From Bacteroidota bacterium (lineage in GTDB: Bacteria > Bacteroidota > Bacteroidia > AKYH767-A > OLB10), in NCBI GenBank assembly GCA_018268195.1, contig JAFDWZ010000035.1:30119-94118 (forward strand): a stretch of DNA of 64,000 bases. The letters run 5' to 3'. Made by a program: the position numbers and the translations under genes. The notes beneath the pieces were generated by a model that did not search any database, had not been told where the DNA came from, and saw only the letters and a list, made by a program, of their open reading frames with translations. Positions 27,614-35,639 of this stretch are shown here, one piece after another (the stretch's first letter is position 1; the number at the start of each line of letters is the position of its first letter).

Positions 27614-28138
27614 ATGAGTTTAAAGAAAATTATGTCTATTTCCGGAATGCCGGGATTGTATAAAGTGGTAGCTCAAACCAAAAATGGTTTCATTGCTGAA
27701 TCGTTGGTTGACAAGAAACGTTTTCCGGTGCATAGCAATCAGCAAGTAAGCATGTTATCTGACATCAGTATTTTCACCGTATCCGAAGATATTAAATTAT
27801 CAGAGGTGTTTAAGCGTATGAAATCTATGCCTGAAAATGAAACTGACATTGACATGAAAGCTGACGGTGCAACTTTGTACAGTGCATTCGGAAAGGTTTT
27901 GCCGGAATTTGACAAAGACAGGGTCTATCCGTCTGATATTAAAAAGGTGTTTAAGTGGTTCAATGTGTTAAAAAACGAAGTAGATTTTACAGAAGATGAA
28001 ACATCTGTTGCTACTGAAGAACCAAAGCAAGAGGCCGCTATAGAAGCAAAACAGGAAATTGCTGAAGAATCAAAGCCTGCAAAGAAACCTGCTGCAAAAA
28101 GAAAATCAAAAAAATCTGCTACCGACAAGGAAGAGTAA
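27614..28138 (+). CDS. DUF5606 family protein
   Basis: 174 residues, cytoplasmic. The first 135 residues are a compact domain matching the DUF5606 pattern common in Bacteroidota (MSLKKIMSISGMPGLYKVV, then FIAESLVDKKRFPV and VYPSDIKKVFKWFN). The last 40 residues are a low-complexity Lys/Ala/Glu tail (PAKKPAAKRKSKKSA) like those on nucleic-acid-binding proteins. The role is unknown; the SH3-like start and basic tail suggest RNA or DNA contact, which is inference. The gene is 5 bp upstream of the M3 peptidase and probably co-transcribed. Confidence 0.85.
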   Translation: MSLKKIMSISGMPGLYKVVAQTKNGFIAESLVDKKRFPVHSNQQVSMLSDISIFTVSEDIKLSEVFKRMKSMPENETDIDMKADGATLYSAFGKVLPEFDKDRVYPSDIKKVFKWFNVLKNEVDFTEDETSVATEEPKQEAAIEAKQEIAEESKPAKKPAAKRKSKKSATDKEE

Positions 28139-28143
28139 TTTTT

Positions 28144-29868
28144 ATGACTATCGCCTTAGAAAATATTGGTAAGGTATATCATAAATACCTGAAGCCTGAA
28201 TTTTCAATCACCTGTTGGGATGATTTAAAGCCTTATTATGATGATTTGAATAACAGGCCTCTGTTATCAGAGCAAGAAATGATGCAATGGCTTCAGGATC
28301 GCAGTGAGTTGGAATCGGCATTGCAGGAAGATTTTGCATGGCGTTATATCAGAATGAGCTGTGATAACACCAATAAAACACTTCAGCAGGAATACACAAA
28401 CTTCGTTCGTGACATTGAGCCTTTGATTGCGCCTGAGGAAAACAAACTCAACCAAAAACTTCTCGACTGTCCGTTTCACGAAAAACTGGCGAACACAGAA
28501 TACAAGAATTATATACGCAGTATTAAACAACGTGTTGAAATTTTCAGAGAAGAAAATATTCATCTACAATCTGAACTCTCTGATAAGCAACAATTATTTG
28601 GTCAGATTTCGGGAACACAAACTATTGAGAATAACGGACATGAACTTACTTTGCCACAGGCATCAGCATTGCTAAAAAGTACAGACCGTAATCTGCGCGA
28701 AAACATTTATAGGAAAATCACCGAGCGCAGACTGAAAGATAAAGCCACACTCGATCAACTTTATACAGAACTTATAGCATTACGAAATCAGATTGCATTG
28801 AATGCAGGTTTTAAGAATTATCGTGACTATTCGTTCGTTGCCATGAACCGTTTTGATTATACGCCTGCAGATTGTTTTCGTTTTCATGATTCTATTGAGT
28901 CGGCAATTCTGCCATTGGTAAATGATTTAGAAAAAAATCGTAAAAAAACCTTGGGCTATGATGAGTTGAGACCCTGGGATTTGGCTGTTGACCCTACCGG
29001 CAAAACTCCATTGAAACCTTTTGAAAACTCGAAGCAAATGGTTGAAAAAACCATTTGCTGTATGGATGAAATAGATTCAGAACTTGCACAATGCATATCC
29101 TTATTGGATAAAATGAATCGTTTTGACCTCGACTCCAGAAAAGGTAAATCGCCCGGTGGATATAACTATCCGCTCTATGAAAGTGGTGTGCCTTTTATTT
29201 TCATGAACAGCACAGGACAACTGCGCGACTTAGTAACTATGGTGCATGAAAGTGGCCATGCCGTTCATGCAATTCTTGCACACAAGTTGCCTTTTCACGA
29301 ATTAAAATCGTGCCCTTCAGAAGTTGCAGAGCTGGCATCAATGTCAATGGAACTTATCACCATGGAACACTGGCATCTCTTCTTTAGTGATGCTGAAGAA
29401 TTAAGACGAGCAAAATTAGAACACCTCAGCAGCCTTATTGATATACTTCCATGGATAGCAGTTATTGACGCATTTCAGCATTGGGTTTACGAAAATCCAA
29501 CACATACTGTTGCCGAACGCGAATCAGCATTCAACAAAATTTACACGCGCTATTCAGGAAAAGAAATAAACTGGACAGGATTAGAAAACGTCAAGGCCAA
29601 CCTTTGGCAAAAGCAGATTCATGTTTTTGATTCACCATTTTATTACATAGAATACGGTATGGCACAGTTAGGCGCTATTGCCATTTGGAAAAACTACCGC
29701 GAAAATCCTGAAAAAACTATCCGACAGTATAAAGAAGCATTAACTCTGGGCTACACGCAAACTATTGGAGAAATTTATAACACAGCAGGCATTCGTTTCG
29801 ATTTCTCAGCAAAATACATTTCAGAACTGGCACAGTTTATCAGTGAAGAAATAAAAAAACTTAACTAA
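28144..29868 (+). CDS. M3 family oligoendopeptidase
   Basis: 574 residues, a thimet/oligoendopeptidase F-type zinc metallopeptidase that cuts short cytoplasmic peptides. Zinc site HESGH (H368, E369, H372 in MVHESGHAVHAIL), with the third ligand expected in the following EVAELASMSMELI stretch. The N-terminal half is all-helical, as in the family. There is no signal peptide. Length (about 560-600) fits PepF-like members. It lies 5 bp after the DUF5606 gene. Confidence 0.93.
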   Translation: MTIALENIGKVYHKYLKPEFSITCWDDLKPYYDDLNNRPLLSEQEMMQWLQDRSELESALQEDFAWRYIRMSCDNTNKTLQQEYTNFVRDIEPLIAPEENKLNQKLLDCPFHEKLANTEYKNYIRSIKQRVEIFREENIHLQSELSDKQQLFGQISGTQTIENNGHELTLPQASALLKSTDRNLRENIYRKITERRLKDKATLDQLYTELIALRNQIALNAGFKNYRDYSFVAMNRFDYTPADCFRFHDSIESAILPLVNDLEKNRKKTLGYDELRPWDLAVDPTGKTPLKPFENSKQMVEKTICCMDEIDSELAQCISLLDKMNRFDLDSRKGKSPGGYNYPLYESGVPFIFMNSTGQLRDLVTMVHESGHAVHAILAHKLPFHELKSCPSEVAELASMSMELITMEHWHLFFSDAEELRRAKLEHLSSLIDILPWIAVIDAFQHWVYENPTHTVAERESAFNKIYTRYSGKEINWTGLENVKANLWQKQIHVFDSPFYYIEYGMAQLGAIAIWKNYRENPEKTIRQYKEALTLGYTQTIGEIYNTAGIRFDFSAKYISELAQFISEEIKKLN

Positions 29869-29892
29869 AATATTTACTTCAACACTTCAAAA

Positions 29893-29911
29893 TAGTTGCT
29901 TGAAGCAACTA
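29893..29911. promoter_or_regulatory. 19-bp palindrome before the MATE gene
   Basis: TAGTTGCTT-G-AAGCAACTA is a perfect inverted repeat centred on 29902, between the M3 stop (29868) and the MATE ATG (29929). It could be an operator for the transporter or, read as a 7-bp stem with a 5-nt loop, a weak terminator with a T-run about 10 nt later. Confidence 0.5.
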
Positions 29912-29928
29912 ATGAAAATATTTTTTGA

Positions 29929-31275
29929 ATGCAGGTAAAAGCTACTTATCATGACATTTGGCATTTAGCATATCCCATCATGCTGGGAGCAATTGCTCAG
30001 ACCATTCTGGGGCTTACCGATACTGCTTTTCTTGCACGTGTTGGCGAAGTAGAATTGGGCGCTTCAGCAATTGCAGGCGTTTACTATTTTGTGTTGGTGA
30101 TGTTGGGTATGGCATTGTCAATCGGCAGTCAGATACTAATGTCACGCAAAGCCGGTGAAGGAAATCGTGCTGCAATCGGAAATATTTTTGACCACAGCAT
30201 CATTATTCTGCTTTCAATGTCAGTAATACTCTTTGCCATCATGCATTATGTCACACCTTTGCTTTTTGGCAGAATATTACACTCACCTGAAATAGCAGAA
30301 GCAAGCAACACTTTTATACGTTACAGAAGTTTTGGCATATTCTTTATTCTTCCTGTAAACTGTTTCCGTGCATTTTATACCAGCATCAGCACAACACGGT
30401 ATATTACTTATTCATCTCTCGTACTTACCGTTTCAAATATTATACTTGATTACGTTTTAATCTTCAGCAAACTGGGATTCGAAGCTCAGGGAATAGCAGG
30501 TGCAGCCAAAGCATCTTCTCTTGCAGAAGCTATTGCCTGTATATTTTTATTTCTCTTAACTGCGTTTAAAAAAGATATTAAATCATTCCGGCTATTCCGT
30601 TTCCAATCCATTTCTTTTTCCACAATCAAACAGGTTCTTATCATATCAGCTCCAATACTTTTTCAAAATCTATTATCCATGGGAGCGTGGTTTTTATTCT
30701 TTGTATTTATTGAGCAGCTTGGCGAACATGAGTTGGCCATCTCAAATATTGTGAGGAGTGCTTACATGGTGTTGATGACGCCTGTTTGGGGATTTTCGTC
30801 TGCTGCCAACAGTATGGTGAGCAATCTGATCGGACAAAATAAACCGGACGAAATTTTCAAGCTGATAAAAAAAATCATAACTCTGAGTTTGTTAACCGTG
30901 GCAGGTGTCTTCCTGCTGAATTTAATAGATATACGGTTTTTGCTGAGGATTATGACTTCAGATCAAAAATTAATTGAAGATTGCATGCAACCATATTATG
31001 TCATCTGGTGTGGTATGCTATTTTTCAGTGTAAGCATGATATTGTTGAATTCCATCAGCGGAACCGGTAAAACTCAGGTAGCACTGATGATTGAAATATT
31101 GAATATTTTTATTTATTTGTCCTATGCATATTTAGCAGCCATCGTATTTAAAACAAAACTGGAAGTGGTATGGTATGTAGAAGTTCTTTACTGGATAACA
31201 ATGGGCTTGTGTGCATGGTTATATTTACGAAGCAATAAATGGAGAAATACAAAATCGCTTTATACTCAGGACTGA
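29929..31275 (+). CDS. MATE family multidrug/cation efflux transporter
   Basis: 448 residues with 12 predicted hydrophobic helices in two six-helix bundles, the MATE layout. Visible family features: N-terminal AYPIMLGAIAQTILGLTDTAFLAR-type helix (broken here as IMLGAIAQTILGLTD and AFLARVG), and the mirrored segment in the second half (ILFQNLLSMGAWFLFFVFIEQLG). Inner-membrane antiporter exporting drugs or metabolites against H+ or Na+. The substrate cannot be told from sequence. The last 37 nt overlap the start of a small lipoprotein gene, which suggests one mRNA with the genes downstream. Confidence 0.93.
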   Translation: MQVKATYHDIWHLAYPIMLGAIAQTILGLTDTAFLARVGEVELGASAIAGVYYFVLVMLGMALSIGSQILMSRKAGEGNRAAIGNIFDHSIIILLSMSVILFAIMHYVTPLLFGRILHSPEIAEASNTFIRYRSFGIFFILPVNCFRAFYTSISTTRYITYSSLVLTVSNIILDYVLIFSKLGFEAQGIAGAAKASSLAEAIACIFLFLLTAFKKDIKSFRLFRFQSISFSTIKQVLIISAPILFQNLLSMGAWFLFFVFIEQLGEHELAISNIVRSAYMVLMTPVWGFSSAANSMVSNLIGQNKPDEIFKLIKKIITLSLLTVAGVFLLNLIDIRFLLRIMTSDQKLIEDCMQPYYVIWCGMLFFSVSMILLNSISGTGKTQVALMIEILNIFIYLSYAYLAAIVFKTKLEVVWYVEVLYWITMGLCAWLYLRSNKWRNTKSLYTQD

Positions 31276-31535
31276 TAATTTTATTATCGTGCAAGCCTGC
31301 AGCCAAAACAACATCCTCATGTATGGAAGTAACCGTTGTGAATAAAACGGGGCTTGACGGGTGCGGATATTTGCTTGAAACTGCGAACAACTCTTTTCTT
31401 GAACCTGATAATCTGCAACAGAAATATCATAAGGATGGCTTGAAACTTTGTATCACCTTCAAGAAAACTAACAAGTTTTCCATTTGTATGGCTGGCGAAA
31501 TGATTACATTAACTTCTGTTAAAGAATTAAAATAA
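31239..31535 (+). CDS. Small predicted lipoprotein
   Basis: 98 residues. N-terminal lipoprotein signal MEKYKIALYSGLIILLSC with lipid-acceptor Cys C18, then a small domain with four more Cys (SSCMEVTV, DGCGYLL, KLCITF, SICMAG) and the pattern LEPDNL, likely a small beta-barrel (it starts with EVTVVNKTG and ends with GEMITLTSV). No named family is recognised. The ATG lies inside the end of the MATE gene (37-nt overlap) and the stop is 6 nt before fmt, so it is expressed between the two. Confidence 0.75.
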   Translation: MEKYKIALYSGLIILLSCKPAAKTTSSCMEVTVVNKTGLDGCGYLLETANNSFLEPDNLQQKYHKDGLKLCITFKKTNKFSICMAGEMITLTSVKELK

Positions 31536-31541
31536 GAAGTA

Positions 31542-32495
31542 ATGAGTAAGTTAAGAATCATTTACTCCGGCACTCCCGAATTTGCTGTTGAGCCTTTGAA
31601 AAAATTGACCGATAACGGTTATCACATTGTCGCAGTCATAACAGCTCCCGACAAACCTGCGGGCAGAGGAATGCAATTGCGCCAGTCTGCCGTTAAAGAA
31701 TTTGCATTAAAAAAAGGTATTCCGGTATTGCAGCCCTCAAAACTTAAAGACCCTGAATTTCTTGAAACCGTTCGCAGCCTGCATGCCGATTTGCATATAG
31801 TAGTTGCCTTTAGAATGATGCCGGAAGAATTGTGCAGTATGACACCTGAAGGAACTTTTAACCTACATGCATCGCTGTTGCCGCAATACCGGGGTGCAGC
31901 ACCTATTAACAGAGCTATTATGAATGGCGAAAAAGAAACCGGAGTAACAACATTTTTTCTACGTCACGAAATAGATACCGGAGATATTATTTTATCTGAG
32001 AAAGTAACCATCGGCAATGATGAAACTGCCGGAGAGTTACATGACAAACTGATGCATTCCGGTGCTGAACTTGTTTTGAAAACCGTACAACTGATAGAGG
32101 CCGGAAAAGCCGTTACACATCCTCAGTTGAGTGATAACCCTCTGAAAACTGCACCTAAAATTTACAAAGACGATTGCCGTATAGATTGGAATAAATCGGT
32201 TAACAATATATATAACCAAATCAGAGGGCTCTCCCCCTACCCCGGAGCATTCACGGTTTTGGCTTCGGCTGAAGGCAAGGAAATCTCCTTGAAGATATTT
32301 AACGCTCTGAAAACTGATTCCATGTCGGATGCCAACGCAGGAAGTATAGAAACTGACGGCAAAACTTTTTTGCGAATAAGCGGTAATGACGGATGGCTGG
32401 AGCTTACTGATGTTCAACTGGAAGGTAAACGCAGGATGAACGTTAGGGAATTTCTTCGGGGGTTCAGCTTTAAAGATTACTTTGTTAAAAAATAA
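31542..32495 (+). CDS. fmt: Methionyl-tRNA formyltransferase
   Basis: 317 residues. It formylates the amino group of Met on initiator tRNA using 10-formyl-tetrahydrofolate. N-terminal Rossmann formyltransferase domain with the catalytic triad N107, H109 (FNLHASLLPQYRGAAP) and D145 (HEIDTGDII); C-terminal OB-like tRNA-binding domain (from about 205: IDWNKSVNNIYNQIRGLSP). Length fits the family. It is usually beside def, which is not present here. It follows the lipoprotein gene by 6 bp. Confidence 0.97.
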   Translation: MSKLRIIYSGTPEFAVEPLKKLTDNGYHIVAVITAPDKPAGRGMQLRQSAVKEFALKKGIPVLQPSKLKDPEFLETVRSLHADLHIVVAFRMMPEELCSMTPEGTFNLHASLLPQYRGAAPINRAIMNGEKETGVTTFFLRHEIDTGDIILSEKVTIGNDETAGELHDKLMHSGAELVLKTVQLIEAGKAVTHPQLSDNPLKTAPKIYKDDCRIDWNKSVNNIYNQIRGLSPYPGAFTVLASAEGKEISLKIFNALKTDSMSDANAGSIETDGKTFLRISGNDGWLELTDVQLEGKRRMNVREFLRGFSFKDYFVKK

Positions 32496-32549
32496 TTACG
32501 GTTTCATCGTACACCGAAACATTCCCTTCTGACCTTTGCAGAAACAGAA

Positions 32550-33242
32550 ATGAAGCACGTAGTAGTTTTTACGGGAGCAGGCATAAGTGCCGAGAGTGGA
32601 ATACGCACATTCCGCGACAGCAATGGTTTGTGGGAAGAATACAGAATTGAAGATGTAGCCACTCCCGAAGCTTGGCAGAGAAATCCGGCAATGGTAACTA
32701 CCTTTTACAACGAAAGAAGAAAGCAAGTGATGGAAGCAAAACCCAATGAAGCACATTTGGCAATTTCCAGTCTTGAAGAATTTTTTAATGTTACTGTCAT
32801 CACTCAGAATGTTGATGACTTGCATGAGCGTGCAGGATCATCAAAAGTTTTGCATCTGCATGGCGAAATTATGAAGCTAAGAAGTATTCAGGATCCATCA
32901 CTTATTTATAAAGTAAAAAACTGGCAGGTAGCACATGATGCACAAAATGAATCAGGTCATCAGCTACGGCCACACATAGTATGGTTTGGTGAAATGGTAC
33001 CCAAAATGGATGAGGCAATTTACATTACTAAAGCTGCTGATATTTTTATCATCATTGGCTCTTCGCTGGAAGTGTATCCGGCAGCAAGCCTTGTTGAATT
33101 TGCTCCTACAAATGCTCAGAAATTTCTGGTTGACCCTCATGCCAACGACCTCCAAAAAACAGAAGATATTACAGTAATTAATAAAACAGCCGTACAGGCT
33201 GTTCCTGCCTTAGTAAAAAATTTAATCACCTCTCATGTTTAG
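32550..33242 (+). CDS. Sir2 family NAD-dependent deacylase lacking zinc cysteines
   Basis: 230 residues with the NAD-binding motifs GAGISAESGIRTFRD and TQNVDDLHERAG and catalytic His H104 (LHLHGE). The class III (SIRT5-like) signature YxxR is present as Y53-R56, which favours removal of succinyl, malonyl or similar acidic acyl groups from lysine. The four Cys that bind structural zinc in most sirtuins are all absent; the region 105-150 contains no Cys. The rest of the fold (RPHIVWFGEMVP, GSSLEVYPAA) is intact. Its last 8 nt overlap the UPF0316 gene, so the two are coupled. Cytoplasmic. Confidence 0.93.
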   Translation: MKHVVVFTGAGISAESGIRTFRDSNGLWEEYRIEDVATPEAWQRNPAMVTTFYNERRKQVMEAKPNEAHLAISSLEEFFNVTVITQNVDDLHERAGSSKVLHLHGEIMKLRSIQDPSLIYKVKNWQVAHDAQNESGHQLRPHIVWFGEMVPKMDEAIYITKAADIFIIIGSSLEVYPAASLVEFAPTNAQKFLVDPHANDLQKTEDITVINKTAVQAVPALVKNLITSHV

Positions 33243-33840
33243 TGCTGAATTTATGCAAACCGACTGGTACAACTGGGTTGTACTGCCATTGCTCATTTAT
33301 GTTGGAAGAATGAGCGATGTAACTTTAGCTACCTTACGCAATATTTTTATTGCCAGAGGAATTCGCAAAATTGTTCCGGTAATTGGATTTTTTGAAGTAC
33401 TCATTTGGCTACTTGCTGTTAGCTCTATCATTAAAAACCTGAACAATTTTATGTGCTATATTGCCTTTGCCGGGGGCTACTCAACAGGAATTTTACTGGG
33501 AGTGAACATTGAAAAGCGATTAGCCCTTGGCAAACAAATGATCAGAATAATTACCAACAAGCAAAGCCAGAAGTTGATTGAAGCCTTACGTGCGTCAAAT
33601 CTCGGAGTAACCGAGCTGGATGCCATAGGGTCGCAAGGGCCGGTAAAAATATTATTGGTAGTTGCCAAACGTAAAGATGTCGCAAAAGTTATTTCATTAG
33701 TTAATGAACTGCATGGTAGTTCATTTTTCACCATTGAGGACATTCTTACGGCCGAACAAGGGATTTTTCCAATGAAAGCAGGTGAGTCGAGAATACAATA
33801 TTTCAGAAGAATATTTCCGCCATTCAAAGCTGCCCGATAA
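33235..33840 (+). CDS. UPF0316 (DUF5698/DUF2179) membrane protein
   Basis: 201 residues. Three hydrophobic helices in the first 100 residues (WVVLPLLIYVGRMSDVTLA, VIGFFEVLIWLLAVSSII, FMCYIAFAGGYSTGILLGV) form the DUF5698 part; residues about 110-175 are a cytoplasmic DUF2179 domain with a GVTELDAIGSQGPVKIL strand and the ITNKQSQKLI start. Function is not established in the family; the DUF2179 module is thought to act as a ligand-binding regulator. It overlaps the sirtuin by 8 nt. Confidence 0.9.
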   Translation: MFSAEFMQTDWYNWVVLPLLIYVGRMSDVTLATLRNIFIARGIRKIVPVIGFFEVLIWLLAVSSIIKNLNNFMCYIAFAGGYSTGILLGVNIEKRLALGKQMIRIITNKQSQKLIEALRASNLGVTELDAIGSQGPVKILLVVAKRKDVAKVISLVNELHGSSFFTIEDILTAEQGIFPMKAGESRIQYFRRIFPPFKAAR

Positions 33841-33907
33841 ACCATAAAACTTCAGATAACTGAAATACAGTCCGAAAAAAAGTTAATATTTTTTATAAAA
33901 CATATTT

Positions 33908-33938
33908 TTTGATTTACTGTTTGTAGATTGTACTTTTG
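33908..33938 (+). promoter_or_regulatory. Consensus Bacteroidetes promoter of the COX3-like gene
   Basis: TTTG (33908-33911), a 19-nt spacer and TACTTTTG (33931-33938) match the -33/-7 consensus exactly. The ATG at 33957 is 18 nt downstream of the -7 box. Confidence 0.85.
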
Positions 33939-33956
33939 AAGAGTCGGTAAAGGGCT

Positions 33957-34580
33957 ATGGCAACAGATAGAACAAGATCAAAAGAGAAATCCATTAGTAT
34001 ATCAAGGATAGAAAAAATTCATCCTTATAAAACTGTTTTATTTTTCGGAATATTAACGAGTACTGTTATTTTACTCACATTTACTTTCCTATTTCTTACA
34101 TCACTTTCCGAAAACAATTTAAAACCCCCTGCTTTACCAAAAATTTTTACGTTAAGCACCATCATGCTCATGTTCAGCAGTTATACCATTTCAAAAACAG
34201 TTTCTGCTTTCAAAAAAGATTCCTTTGACTCACTCCTTCAGTCAACTATCACCACCATCCTTATTTCTTCTCTCTTTATACTGACTCAGGTTTTCGGCCT
34301 CCATGCACTTTATAAAGCAGGCTTCTTCAGCATGAAACCTTTTAACTCATTTTATTTTACAAGCCTTGTAGCCTTTCATTTGGCTCATGTACTTTTGCTT
34401 ACTTCGTATCTCGTATATATTACCTATCAGGCTTATCACCGCTCACAAGATATGATTGATTCACTTCTGTTTTTCAGCGATAGCAATATTTTACAAAAGC
34501 TCAACAGCACAACAATCCTTTGCCACTATGTTAATTTCAGTTGGCTGGCAATGTTTCTTCTGTTTCTTTTCTCATTTTAA
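33957..34580 (+). CDS. Heme-copper oxidase subunit III-like membrane protein
   Basis: 207 residues with five hydrophobic helices: TVLFFGILTSTVILLTFTFL, FTLSTIMLMFSSYTISKTV, TTILISSLFILTQVFG, FTSLVAFHLAHVLLLTSYLV and FSWLAMFLLFLFSF. The length, number of helices and the FHLAHV motif fit the short five-helix form of cytochrome oxidase subunit III. The subunit stabilises the oxidase or helps proton uptake and carries no redox centre. No subunits I, II or assembly genes are adjacent, so this is an orphan copy. It has its own consensus promoter, and its stop abuts the ATG of the next gene. Confidence 0.75.
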   Translation: MATDRTRSKEKSISISRIEKIHPYKTVLFFGILTSTVILLTFTFLFLTSLSENNLKPPALPKIFTLSTIMLMFSSYTISKTVSAFKKDSFDSLLQSTITTILISSLFILTQVFGLHALYKAGFFSMKPFNSFYFTSLVAFHLAHVLLLTSYLVYITYQAYHRSQDMIDSLLFFSDSNILQKLNSTTILCHYVNFSWLAMFLLFLFSF

Positions 34581-35546
34581 ATGAACCGGATTACGGTTTT
34601 ATCGCTTTTTATCTCAGTGCTTTTTTTTTCATGTAAAAAAGAAAAAATAAATCTGACTTACGAAGTAATTCACACTGATGCGTCTATTGATATCAACAAC
34701 ATCTTCTGCCTTAATGCAGATACTGTTTATGCCTGTGGCGGCAAGCAAGGCTTTGGAAAAATTCTGAAATCGGTGGACGGTGGCAACACATGGAACGTGT
34801 TATCTGAAAATTTTAATTACAACTTATACAGTATCATAATTTTTCCTGACGGAAAAGGATTTGCCGGTGCAGACTCATCGCATGTATATAAAACTGTTGA
34901 TGGCGGCCTCACATGGACTCTACACTTCGACTGGCAAGGCATACCCTGGCAGTATCATTGCCCGTTAAGATGTGTTTACTTCGCAAATGCCGATACCGGA
35001 TATTTTGCAGGCGGACACTTCTTCGAAAGAGGACTTATTTACTACACTACGGATGGAGGTAACCTATGGCAAACACAAGGTCTTGAACATGAGTTACGAG
35101 CAGTTTGCCAAACAAGTGAAGGCATAATTGCCGGAGGTTATGGAGCAATGCTTGCAAATTTTAAAAGTGACGCATTTCAGTTTTTGAATTGTGAGCGTTC
35201 GTTCTATACCGGTTTAGCTGCTGCCAATCCTGAAAAAGTTTATGCTTGTACCTATGACGGAGGAATTTATGAACTAAATGCTCATGCTGAATTTACCAAA
35301 ACTCTGCATCACCCTAATAATTTAATTTCTTCGCGCGAACATTATTTATGTATTGATGCTTTTGAGAATATTATAATCGCCTGTGGACTGTCGGGAATAG
35401 TATCACTGAGTACAGATTCAGGCGATTCTTTTGAGAACGGATATTCTCTCGACCGGCAACGTATCAATGCAATAAAAATTTTAAATAATTCCGTAGCACT
35501 TGCCGCTGGCGATGATGGTCAGTTCTTCAGAATTAAAATACATTAA
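34581..35546 (+). CDS. YCF48-like beta-propeller lipoprotein
   Basis: 321 residues. Lipoprotein signal MNRITVLSLFISVLFFSC with acceptor Cys C18, then repeated propeller blades with the pattern T-x-DGG-x-TW (KSVDGGNTWNV, KTVDGGLTWTL, YTTDGGNLWQT, LSTDSGDSFENG), as in YCF48/Hcf136 and BNR-type propellers. In cyanobacteria YCF48 helps assemble photosystem II; in non-phototrophs the function is unknown, perhaps protein binding in the envelope. It starts directly after the COX3-like gene with no gap, so the two are probably co-transcribed. Confidence 0.85.
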   Translation: MNRITVLSLFISVLFFSCKKEKINLTYEVIHTDASIDINNIFCLNADTVYACGGKQGFGKILKSVDGGNTWNVLSENFNYNLYSIIIFPDGKGFAGADSSHVYKTVDGGLTWTLHFDWQGIPWQYHCPLRCVYFANADTGYFAGGHFFERGLIYYTTDGGNLWQTQGLEHELRAVCQTSEGIIAGGYGAMLANFKSDAFQFLNCERSFYTGLAAANPEKVYACTYDGGIYELNAHAEFTKTLHHPNNLISSREHYLCIDAFENIIIACGLSGIVSLSTDSGDSFENGYSLDRQRINAIKILNNSVALAAGDDGQFFRIKIH

Positions 35547-35639
35547 AGTATTAGTTGCATACAATTACTCAATCCTCGTTATCGAAACTTTTTATTCAAC
35601 TCATCTGTTAGAAGAACAATATCAAAAACTTATGCTGAT

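Noticed and set aside
31239..31275. Possible frameshift joining the MATE gene and the small lipoprotein
   Set aside because: The second product has its own lipoprotein signal and the MATE protein is already full length, so this is a normal gene overlap.
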